A stretch of 5,406 bases of DNA from Betaproteobacteria bacterium (GCA_013298455.1 JAAFHR010000252.1:1-5406), one strand, 5' to 3'. Positions 1 through 5,350 are shown, numbered from the stretch's first letter. The notes: generated from the letters alone by a model not told the origin. Translations and numbers: made by a program.

Positions 1-2
1 GT

Positions 3-641
3 GAAAAGGCGCTGAAGGACCTTGAGGCTGCGGCAAAGGCGATGGAAGTCGCTGGCAAAAAGGCTGAATCAGCTGCGCAGAAAGGCGGCGCTGATCTGGG
101 CGCAGCGCTGGGCGATGTGATGAAGGCCATGGGGGGGATGGCGGGTGCGGCGGGCGGCGTGGTCGGCTCGGGGAGCTTCGAACCGATTGATTTTCGAAAG
201 TTGAAAGAGGTGCTGCCTCAGGAGTTGGCCGGTTTTGACAAAGGCGATGCGAGTGGCGAGAAAAACAACGCTTTCGGGATCGCGATTTCGGTGGCGAAGC
301 AGTCGTTCAAATCTGCCGATGGCAAGCAGCGCGTTCGCTTCGAAGTCACCGATCCGGGATCGCTCGCGGGGCCGTTTGCGTTGGCCAATGCTTGGATGAA
401 CATTGACGTCGACAAAGAGTCGTCAAGCGGCTACGAAAAAACGTCAACCGTTGGCGGTCGCAAGTTGCATGAAAAATGGCAAAACGCCAGCAAGCACGGC
501 GAAGCGACGCTTGTCGTCGGCAACCGTTTCCTCGTTGAGGTTGACGCCCACGGCATTGAGATGAAAGACGTGAAGGCGCTGCTGGCTAAGATCGACGTGG
601 CGAAGCTTGAAGCGATGAAGGGCGAAGGCAAGAAGAGTTAA
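3..641 (+). CDS. Hypothetical protein, 5'-truncated by the window edge
   Basis: Function unknown. The frame is open from the first codon at position 3 to TAA at 639-641. The ATG at 42 is therefore probably internal, and the true start, with any signal peptide or lipobox, lies off the left edge. The visible part has three zones. The first is a charged Ala/Lys/Glu-rich segment likely to be helical or coiled coil (EKALKDLEAAAKAM, then KKAESAAQ). The second is a Gly/Ala-rich linker (about residues 30-45 counted from the ATG at 42, MGGMAGAAGGVVGSG). The third is a mixed alpha/beta domain of about 150 residues starting near FEPIDFRKLKEVLP and containing GYEKTSTVGG, KLHEKW and VVGNRFLVEV. I recall similar stand-alone domains with the GYEKT...EKW...VGNRF pattern in uncharacterised gammaproteobacterial proteins, many apparently exported, but cannot name a Pfam family. 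It is convergent with the BLUF gene. It is clearly coding; the role is not inferable. Confidence 0.8.
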   Translation, partial: EKALKDLEAAAKAMEVAGKKAESAAQKGGADLGAALGDVMKAMGGMAGAAGGVVGSGSFEPIDFRKLKEVLPQELAGFDKGDASGEKNNAFGIAISVAKQSFKSADGKQRVRFEVTDPGSLAGPFALANAWMNIDVDKESSSGYEKTSTVGGRKLHEKWQNASKHGEATLVVGNRFLVEVDAHGIEMKDVKALLAKIDVAKLEAMKGEGKKS

Positions 642-656
642 CGCACCTGCAACGAC

Positions 657-863
657 TGTAGGAGCGGCTTGCCGCGAATGGATATGTTCAACGCGGTGGT
701 GATGGACTTTGGGCGAGGGATCGCGGTGGAACCGCTCCTACAAACTGAACTGCTCGCGGTGGAACCGCTCCTACAAATTGAACTGTAGGAGCGGTTCTAC
801 CGCGATGGTTGCAACCCGCAGCTAACGCTCCCGGGGGAAGATTCGCGGCAAGCCGCTCCTACA
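657..863. repeat. REP/BIME cluster of five GTAG-type palindromes
   Basis: Five copies of a roughly 22-bp palindromic unit beginning TGTAGGAGCGG lie at 657-678 (+), 721-742 (-), 754-775 (-), 784-805 (+) and 842-863 (-). Each folds into a small hairpin: GCGGC-TT-GCCGC in copies 1 and 5, GCGGT-TCC-ACCGC in copies 2 and 3, and GCGGT-TCT-ACCGC in copy 4. The C-to-T change in one arm is matched by G-to-A in the other, so the stem is preserved. Copies 1 and 5 (657-679 and 841-863) form a perfect 23-bp inverted repeat bounding the cluster. The GTAG head matches the REP class mobilised by RAYT (TnpA-REP) transposases, such as the Stenotrophomonas SMAG elements. The position between two convergent gene ends is typical of such elements, which can affect mRNA 3'-end stability or termination. 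No RAYT gene is present in the window. Confidence 0.88.
721..786. repeat. 33-bp tandem duplication inside the REP cluster
   Basis: Positions 721-753 and 754-786 are adjacent 33-bp units differing at two bases. Each consists of one minus-oriented REP copy plus an 11-bp spacer (AACTGAACTGC and AATTGAACTGT). This points to local amplification of a REP-plus-spacer unit rather than two independent insertions. Confidence 0.8.
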
Positions 864-876
864 AAAGGCTCTGCTG

Positions 877-1296
877 CTAACTTCCAATATTCGCCGTCGC
901 CATCAAATCTTCAAGTAAGGCTACCGATACCGCGCCCGACACCGAATAGGGATCGAGCACAGCGCGCGACGAATGCTTGAGCAAAATCGCCATGTTCACA
1001 CGATCAAAGCTCACTTTGCCCATCGACCAACTGGCGAACTTCCGCTCGGTGACCTCGGTGAAATGAAGCAGCTGAATGTCGTGGTGACGCGGGTCTTTGA
1101 TGATGCGGTTATAGGTTTCGTTGACCTCGCGGCGGCCGCCTTCGAGCATTTGCAAAAACACACTGCCGTTGGTGCAGAGTACGCCCGTGATGCCGTTGGG
1201 TGGATTATTTTTTCGAGACGAACCCAGAATGGCCTCAAGCGCAGCGGGTGAGAGCATTTCCGTGGAGCGGCTGGTGTAGACGAGACGAATGAGCAT
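877..1296 (-). CDS. Short BLUF-domain blue-light photoreceptor
   Basis: A 139-residue protein made almost entirely of one BLUF domain (about residues 2-95), the FAD-binding blue-light sensor fold. The key residues align with the same spacing as in AppA: Tyr7 (LVYTS; AppA Tyr21), Asn31 (SRKNN; Asn45), Gln49 (FLQMLEGG; Gln63), Trp90 and Met92 (WSMG; Trp104, Met106). The Tyr-Gln-flavin hydrogen-bond switch is therefore intact. Residues 96-139 form a short tail without an effector domain, as in stand-alone BLUF proteins of the PixD/BlrB type, and probably supply the capping helices. Such proteins act in the cytosol through a partner protein that cannot be named here. The ATG lies 12 nt downstream of the folE stop, so it is probably translated from a folE-BLUF mRNA. 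The Shine-Dalgarno sequence is weak (AAAGAAAT). The TAG at 879-877 is followed by the REP cluster. Confidence 0.93.
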   Translation of the reverse strand: MLIRLVYTSRSTEMLSPAALEAILGSSRKNNPPNGITGVLCTNGSVFLQMLEGGRREVNETYNRIIKDPRHHDIQLLHFTEVTERKFASWSMGKVSFDRVNMAILLKHSSRAVLDPYSVSGAVSVALLEDLMATANIGS

Positions 1297-1308
1297 GACA
1301 AATTTCTT

Positions 1309-2058
1309 TTAGGATTTTCGGTTGTCGACGAGTGCCAAAAACTCTCGGCGCAGGTTGGGGTCTTTCAAGAACGAACCACGCATCACGCTGTTGATCATTT
1401 TCGAATCCATGTCCTTCACGCCACGCCAGTGCATGCAGAAGTGATCGGCTTCCATCACCAGCGCCAAGCCGTCGGGCTGAATTTTTTCCTGCAACAAGTT
1501 TGCAAGCATCGTCACGGCTTCTTCTTGAATCTGCGGACGGCTCATCACCCATTCAGCCAGTCGCGCGTACTTCGATAAGCCGATCAAATTCGAATGCTGA
1601 TTGGGCATCACGCCGATCCACACGCGTCCCATGATCGGGCACAAATGGTGCGAGCAGGCCGAACGAATCGTTATCGGCCCCACGATCATCAGCTCATTGA
1701 GGTGCTCAACATTGGGAAATTCAGTGACGCTCGGCTGCGCCACGTAACGCCCACGAAAGATTTCGTTGAGATACATCTTGGCGACGCGTTTGGCCGTGTC
1801 GTGCGTGTTGTGGTCGCTGTCGGTGTCGATCACCATGCTCTTCAACACTTCGCGGAGCTTAGCTTCGACTTCGCCCTGAATTTCAGCAACTTCACCTTCA
1901 CGAATGAATTCGCTGATGTTGTCGTTGGCGTGAAAGCGTTTGCCGGAGGCTTTAATGCGGGCGCGAACGCGATCGCTCGCCGGAAGTTTTGCATCAACCG
2001 CTGACGAATCCGCAGGCTCGTTGGGGTGGGAGGAGGGAGCGGTATTTTTCAAGTTCAT
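1309..2058 (-). CDS. folE: GTP cyclohydrolase I (FolE)
   Basis: Catalyses GTP to 7,8-dihydroneopterin triphosphate plus formate, the entry step of tetrahydrofolate synthesis, as a zinc-dependent cytosolic decamer. The 249-residue protein carries the family core: SACSHHLCPIMG at 133-144, GLSKYARLAEW at 160-170, MSRPQIQEE at 172-180, ADHFCMHWRGVKD at 204-216 and a C-terminal MRGSFLKDPNLRREF. By comparison with E. coli FolE, Cys135, His138 and Cys208 are the zinc ligands, and His137 and His206 are catalytic. The core looks active. The first 45 residues or so are polar, low in complexity and extra to the fold; E. coli FolE has 222 residues. The ATG at 2058 is the only plausible start: an in-frame TAA lies three codons upstream and nearby internal Val codons are GTT. 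No good Shine-Dalgarno is seen; GGAG is too far away. It is divergent from uvrB and followed by the BLUF gene after 12 nt. Confidence 0.96.
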   Translation of the reverse strand: MNLKNTAPSSHPNEPADSSAVDAKLPASDRVRARIKASGKRFHANDNISEFIREGEVAEIQGEVEAKLREVLKSMVIDTDSDHNTHDTAKRVAKMYLNEIFRGRYVAQPSVTEFPNVEHLNELMIVGPITIRSACSHHLCPIMGRVWIGVMPNQHSNLIGLSKYARLAEWVMSRPQIQEEAVTMLANLLQEKIQPDGLALVMEADHFCMHWRGVKDMDSKMINSVMRGSFLKDPNLRREFLALVDNRKS

Positions 2059-2113
2059 CCGTGGTTACTGCTGTTGCTCCAAGGTGGAGGCGCGGAGAGA
2101 GAACACAAGCAGA

Positions 2114-2143
2114 AGTTTACTCGACGCGCTTCTCAGCAACCAA
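2114..2143 (-). promoter_or_regulatory. Weak candidate sigma70 promoter for folE-BLUF
   Basis: On the minus strand TTGGTT (plus 2143-2138) is followed after 18 nt by TAAACT (plus 2119-2114), which would give a leader of about 50 nt before the folE ATG. The match is only 3/6 at -35 and 4/6 at -10. No clear LitR/CarH-type operator or ECF sigma motif was recognised, so the real folE promoter remains open. Confidence 0.22.
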
Positions 2144-2184
2144 CCCAATCCCCGCTGCACAAATCTTGGGCGCAATTGCCAATG

Positions 2185-2200
2185 CTGTGATTATTGACAG
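2185..2200. promoter_or_regulatory. LexA (SOS) box upstream of uvrB
   Basis: CTGTGATTATTGACAG has perfect CTGT-N8-ACAG arms of the E. coli-type LexA operator, and the following TA also matches the consensus flank (14 of 20 positions against the usual 20-bp consensus). It overlaps the -35 hexamer of the uvrB promoter, so LexA binding would block RNA polymerase. E. coli uvrB is a classic SOS gene. The box is 127 bp from the folE start and could also influence that divergent promoter. Confidence 0.85.
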
Positions 2201-2223
2201 TATCCACTGCAACGCTGGATAAT
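2194..2223 (+). promoter_or_regulatory. Near-consensus sigma70 promoter of uvrB
   Basis: TTGACA (2194-2199, 6/6) and GATAAT (2218-2223, 5/6) are separated by 18 bp. Only five bases (GCCGC) lie between the -10 element and the uvrB ATG at 2229, so the expected +1 is at or within a base or two of the start codon. The -35 lies inside the LexA box. Confidence 0.75.
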
Positions 2224-2228
2224 GCCGC

Positions 2229-4259
2229 ATGCGCGTCACTTATCCCAATTCCCCCTACGTTCTCGAACAACCGTTTTCTCCGGCGGGCGACCAACCCACG
2301 GCGATTGCTACGTTGGTCGATGGTATCGATTCGGGCTTGCAGTTTCAAACGCTCCTGGGCGTCACAGGCTCAGGCAAAACCTTTACGATGGCCAACGTGA
2401 TTGCGCAGACCGGGCGGCCCGCGATTGTGATGGCGCCGAATAAAACGCTAGCGGCGCAGCTGTACTCGGAATTTCGCGAGTTTTTTCCTGAAAACGCGGT
2501 CGAGTATTTCGTGTCGTACTACGATTACTATCAGCCGGAAGCCTACGTGCCGTCCCGCGATTTGTTTATCGAAAAAGACAGTGCGGTGAATGAGCACATC
2601 GAGCAGATGCGGCTCTCAGCGACCAAGAGCTTGATGGAGCGACGCGACTGCATCGTAGTGGCCTCGGTGTCGTGTATCTACGGTATCGGCGATCCCGTCG
2701 ATTACCACTCCATGATTTTGCATTTGCGTGAGGGCGATAAGCTCGACCAACGCGCGGCCATTCGCCGGTTGACCGAAATGCAATACGATCGTAACGACAT
2801 CGAGTTCGCGCGCGGTCGCTTTCGTTTGCGCGGTGAAGTGCTCGATATTTTTCCGGCCGAACATGCGGAAACGGCAGTGCGCGTCACGTTTTTCGACGAC
2901 GAAATCGAGATGATGCAGCTCTTCGATCCACTCACCGGTCACATCAAGCAAAAGATCAATCGCTTTACAGTGTTTCCAGGGTCGCACTATGCGAGCCCGC
3001 GCTCGAACGTGCTCCGAGCTACCGAGCTCATCAAAGAAGAGCTTCGAGAGCGAAAGGATTTTTTCGTCGGCGAGATGAAGCTCTTGGAAGCGCAGCGCAT
3101 TGAGCAGCGCACTCGATTCGATTTGGAAATGATGACCGAAATCGGCTTCTGCAAAGGCATTGAAAACTATTCCCGCCACATGAGCGGGCGGCAAGCGGGC
3201 GAGCCACCGCCAACGCTGATCGATTATTTGCCGCGTGATTCGTTGATGTTTATCGATGAATCGCATGTGACCGTGAGTCAGGTCGGCGGCATGTATCACG
3301 GTGATCGCTCGCGCAAAGAAAATTTGGTGAATTACGGTTTTCGTCTGCCGAGCGCGCTTGACAACCGACCGCTCAAATTTGAAGAGTTTGAAAAACTCAT
3401 GCCGCAAACGATCTTCGTTTCGGCCACACCCGCGAAATACGAGCAAGAGCATGCCGATCAAGTGGCGGAGCAGTTAGTGCGCCCCACCGGGCTCGTCGAC
3501 CCAACGATCATCGTTCGACCCGCTGGCACGCAGGTAGATGATTTGCTGGCTGAGGCACGACTGCGGCAGGCGAAAGACGAGCGCGTTTTGGTGACCACAC
3601 TCACTAAACGAATGGCTGAGGATTTAACTGATTACGTCAACGAAAACGGTCTCAAAGCTCGGTATTTGCACAGCGACATCGACACGGTTGAACGCGTAGA
3701 AATCATTCGCGATTTGCGTCTGGGTGAATTTGATGTGCTCGTTGGCATCAACTTGCTTCGCGAAGGGTTGGACATTCCCGAGGTATCGCTCGTGGCGATT
3801 CTGGACGCGGACAAAGAAGGTTTTTTGCGCTCAGAGCGCTCACTCATCCAAACCATTGGGCGTGCCGCACGGCATCTCAACGGCACCGCCATTTTGTACG
3901 CCGATCGAATGACCGATTCGATGACCAAAGCGATCGGCGAGACCGAGCGGCGTCGCAACAAACAGCTCGCATTCAACCTAGCCAATGGCATCACGCCGAT
4001 CGGTGTGCATAAAGTCATTAAAGACATCATCGACGGCGTGTACGATCCCGAAGAAGAAAAACGGCTCCAAGTCGATGCGAAATCGAAGGGTGAATTCGCT
4101 GCGATGGACGGCAAAACGCAAGAGAAAACGCTCAAGCTCTTGGAGAAATCGATGTTGGATGCGGCGAGAAATCTTGAATTTGAAAAGGCTGCTGAACTTC
4201 GCGATCAGCTCACGCGCCTTAAGGCGCAAATGTTTGGCGTGGGGCAGGTGGGCGCGTGA
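2229..4259 (+). CDS. uvrB: UvrB, excinuclease ABC subunit B
   Basis: Damage-verifying subunit of nucleotide excision repair. It is loaded onto DNA by UvrA, opens the strands around the lesion and recruits the UvrC nuclease. The 676-residue protein is full length (E. coli 673) and nearly collinear with it. Visible motifs: Walker A GVTGSGKT (44-51); the beta-hairpin with Tyr97, 98, 100, 101 and 106 that clamps the damaged strand; DEAD-like box DESH (343-346); SATP (398-401); GINLLREGLDIPE (506-518); motif VI QTIGRAAR (541-548); and the C-terminal UVR coiled coil (about 632-667, NLEFEKAAELRDQL) that contacts UvrC. All key residues are present. The ATG at 2229 is supported because an in-frame TAA lies at 2220-2222, no other start is nearby and the N-terminus is about five residues longer than in E. 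coli. The only Shine-Dalgarno-like sequence is a weak GGAT (2217-2220) inside the -10 region. SOS control is indicated by the LexA box upstream. Confidence 0.99.
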   Translation: MRVTYPNSPYVLEQPFSPAGDQPTAIATLVDGIDSGLQFQTLLGVTGSGKTFTMANVIAQTGRPAIVMAPNKTLAAQLYSEFREFFPENAVEYFVSYYDYYQPEAYVPSRDLFIEKDSAVNEHIEQMRLSATKSLMERRDCIVVASVSCIYGIGDPVDYHSMILHLREGDKLDQRAAIRRLTEMQYDRNDIEFARGRFRLRGEVLDIFPAEHAETAVRVTFFDDEIEMMQLFDPLTGHIKQKINRFTVFPGSHYASPRSNVLRATELIKEELRERKDFFVGEMKLLEAQRIEQRTRFDLEMMTEIGFCKGIENYSRHMSGRQAGEPPPTLIDYLPRDSLMFIDESHVTVSQVGGMYHGDRSRKENLVNYGFRLPSALDNRPLKFEEFEKLMPQTIFVSATPAKYEQEHADQVAEQLVRPTGLVDPTIIVRPAGTQVDDLLAEARLRQAKDERVLVTTLTKRMAEDLTDYVNENGLKARYLHSDIDTVERVEIIRDLRLGEFDVLVGINLLREGLDIPEVSLVAILDADKEGFLRSERSLIQTIGRAARHLNGTAILYADRMTDSMTKAIGETERRRNKQLAFNLANGITPIGVHKVIKDIIDGVYDPEEEKRLQVDAKSKGEFAAMDGKTQEKTLKLLEKSMLDAARNLEFEKAAELRDQLTRLKAQMFGVGQVGA

Positions 4260-4286
4260 AATTGCGGTTCCAACCGGTCACCCTGA

Positions 4287-4295
4287 TGCGAAAAT
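4287..4295 (+). promoter_or_regulatory. Possible extended -10 element upstream of the MarC-family gene
   Basis: TGC-GAAAAT (TGN plus a 4/6 match to TATAAT) ends six bases before the ATG at 4302, which would again put +1 on the start codon. No good -35 accompanies it. Read-through from uvrB across the 42-bp gap is an equally good explanation for expression. Confidence 0.22.
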
Positions 4296-4301
4296 AGCGC
4301 T

Positions 4302-4952
4302 ATGGAATTCGCTGCCTACCTGAAATCATTTCTCGGCTTGATCGCCATCGTTGACCCGCTCATCGCGGTGCCGATGTTTATTGCGCTCACGCCGACTGCG
4401 TCGGCACAAGATCGAAAACGCATTGCGCGAATCGCCGCCATCGCGGTGTTTTGCGTGTTGGGTATCAGCCTGATTGCTGGCGGGCCGTTGCTTGATTTTT
4501 TTGGAATTTCGCTGTCCGCGTTTAAGGTGGCGGGTGCGCTACTGTTGCTGCTCTCTGCAATGGATAGCTTTAACGCCGCGCCGGGTCGGCAGCGTCAAAC
4601 GCCTGAGGAAGAGGCTGAGGCAATGAGTAAGCATGCGGTTGCCGTCGTGCCCATTGCGACACCGTTGCTCGCCGGACCGGGCGCCATTTCGATGGTCATC
4701 GTGTTTGGACAATCTCATCCCGGCATCGCAAAAATCGGGCAGATTGGTCACATTGGTGCGATGCTTTGCGTGATTCTCGTGGTCGCCCTGTTGACATGGA
4801 TCACGCTCCGGGCCGCACAAAAAATCGCCAACCGTATTGGCATTACCGGTATGAATGTGGCAACCCGCGTGGGCGGTTTGATTACAGCCGCGCTCGCCGT
4901 CGAGATTCTCGCGTCGGGGCTCAACGGGTTGTTTCCGGGGTTGAAGACTTAG
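4302..4952 (+). CDS. MarC/YchE-family inner-membrane protein (SnatA-like)
   Basis: A 216-residue polytopic membrane protein of the MarC (formerly UPF0056) family. Six hydrophobic segments are visible at about residues 7-28, 42-62, 66-88, 113-135, 147-168 and 186-206. Family signatures include LGLIAIVDPLIAVPMF near the N-terminus, the duplicated-looking VVPIATPLLAGPGAIS at 115-130 and the end ATRVGGLITAALAVEI...GLFPGL. It reads closer to E. coli YchE (215 residues, ending FPGL plus two residues) than to MarC. A thermococcal relative, SnatA, transports small neutral amino acids; the substrate here is unknown, and the old link of MarC to multiple antibiotic resistance is not supported. The cytoplasmic loop at about 92-110 is acidic and charged. 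It starts 42 bp after uvrB with no terminator visible between them, so co-transcription is possible although no functional link is known. No clear Shine-Dalgarno. The stop codon lies in a 10-bp direct repeat flanking a small insertion-like element. Confidence 0.95.
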   Translation: MEFAAYLKSFLGLIAIVDPLIAVPMFIALTPTASAQDRKRIARIAAIAVFCVLGISLIAGGPLLDFFGISLSAFKVAGALLLLLSAMDSFNAAPGRQRQTPEEEAEAMSKHAVAVVPIATPLLAGPGAISMVIVFGQSHPGIAKIGQIGHIGAMLCVILVVALLTWITLRAAQKIANRIGITGMNVATRVGGLITAALAVEILASGLNGLFPGLKT

Positions 4953-5098
4953 CCCAATACTGTTCGCTGGAGAATTTTTAGCCACAGATTTCACAGACTG
5001 CACAGATGAGCGCCAACGCAGCCATGAAAAATCTGCGTAATCTGTGGCAAAAAACACCGAATGCAGAGTCATAAGTGAACAGTGTTGAGACTTAGCCC
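4946..5098. mobile_element. Candidate miniature insertion element with terminal inverted repeats and flanking direct repeats
   Basis: The 10-mer GACTTAGCCC occurs at 4946-4955 and again at 5089-5098. Immediately inside the left copy is AATACTGTTC (4956-4965), and GAACAGTGTT (5077-5086) sits two bases inside the right copy. These are inverted repeats matching at 9 of 10 positions. The arrangement resembles a target duplication around a non-coding element of about 130 bp. The core is a CACAGA palindrome annotated separately. It has no coding capacity and would depend on a transposase elsewhere. The left direct repeat contains the stop codon of the MarC-family gene, whose C-terminus still ends at the family's usual place, so the gene is not damaged. 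I recognise no named family, and chance similarity is possible. Confidence 0.45.
4981..5048. repeat. CACAGA-type palindrome with 9-bp internal periodicity
   Basis: The arms GCCACAGATTTCACAGA (4981-4997) and TCTGCGTAATCTGTGGC (5032-5048) pair at 15 of 17 positions around a 34-nt loop and are extended by TTTTT (4975-4979) and AAAAAA (5049-5054). Both arms show 9-bp repetition: CACAGATTT, CACAGACTG and CACAGATGA on the left (4983-5009), AATCTGCGT and AATCTGTGG on the right (5030-5047). Similar GCCACAGATTNCACAGA palindromes are scattered in many bacterial genomes. The hairpin is followed by A's, not T's, when read on either strand, so it is not a normal intrinsic terminator. Confidence 0.7.
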
Positions 5099-5203
5099 CA
5101 AGTCATTAAGCGGCGTACATGTGGGCGACGACTCGGCGTCGCTTGGCCACCGTGAAGCGCGTCCCGAACAGCACCCTTCGAAGATCGCGACCAGGCTTCA
5201 ATA

Positions 5204-5228
5204 CCGTTCGCCCTGAGCCTGTCGAAGG
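5204..5228. repeat. Dispersed GTTCGCCCTGAGCCTGTCGAAGG repeat (one copy)
   Basis: The 25-bp segment starting CCGTTCGCCCTGAG and ending TGTCGAAGG matches a very common extragenic repeat that I recall from many proteobacterial genomes. A partial inverted partner, CCTTCGA, lies at 5175-5181, pairing with TCGAAGG at 5222-5228, so it may form part of a larger stem-loop of about 54 bases. Function and mobility mechanism are not known to me. Confidence 0.65.
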
Positions 5229-5350
5229 AGTGGTGACGTCCCGCCGCAGCTTCGGCAAGCTCCCAAGAAACAGCTTTTTGGTTACATAAATTCAATGAGT
5301 TAAGAATCGACGATTTGCAAAATTCGGTTGCAATGACGTGTCAAACGGCT

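Noticed and set aside
42..44. ATG at 42 as the true start of the first gene
   Set aside because: The frame stays open with similar Ala/Lys-rich coding sequence to the window edge and there is no ribosome binding site before this ATG.
2059..2180. Search for a light-regulator (LitR/CarH-type) operator or ECF sigma promoter before folE
   Set aside because: No convincing inverted repeat or ECF -35/-10 pair was found by eye; only a weak sigma70-like pair was kept, at low confidence.
2133..2348. 71-residue minus-strand frame between folE and uvrB
   Set aside because: It overlaps the LexA box, the uvrB promoter and the first 120 bases of uvrB, has no ribosome site and no recognisable protein features.
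2616..3461. 281-residue open frame on the minus strand inside uvrB
   Set aside because: It lies wholly antisense to the conserved uvrB core and its translation shows no recognisable domain; it is a by-product of uvrB codon usage.
4983..5009. Three CACAGA units as a small CRISPR-like or iteron array
   Set aside because: The units are only 9 bp and abut directly, with no spacers; they form one arm of a palindrome and no replication or cas gene is nearby.
4975..5054. Hairpin after the MarC-family gene as a Rho-independent terminator
   Set aside because: The stem is followed by A's rather than T's in both reading directions and the loop is 34 nt, so it does not fit an intrinsic terminator.
5106..5291. 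Second minus-strand frame (no ATG) ending RVVAHMYAA before TAA, with KLFLGSLPK near its start that faintly recalls an RNA-recognition motif
   Set aside because: The RRM resemblance covers only a few residues, there is no good start codon, and the frame runs through the dispersed repeat. A decayed gene remnant is possible but cannot be supported.
5092..5295. 67-residue minus-strand frame in the repeat-rich 3' region
   Set aside because: Part of it is a translation of the dispersed repeat at 5204-5228 (SFDRLRANG), and composition is Arg/Ala-rich without domain signs.
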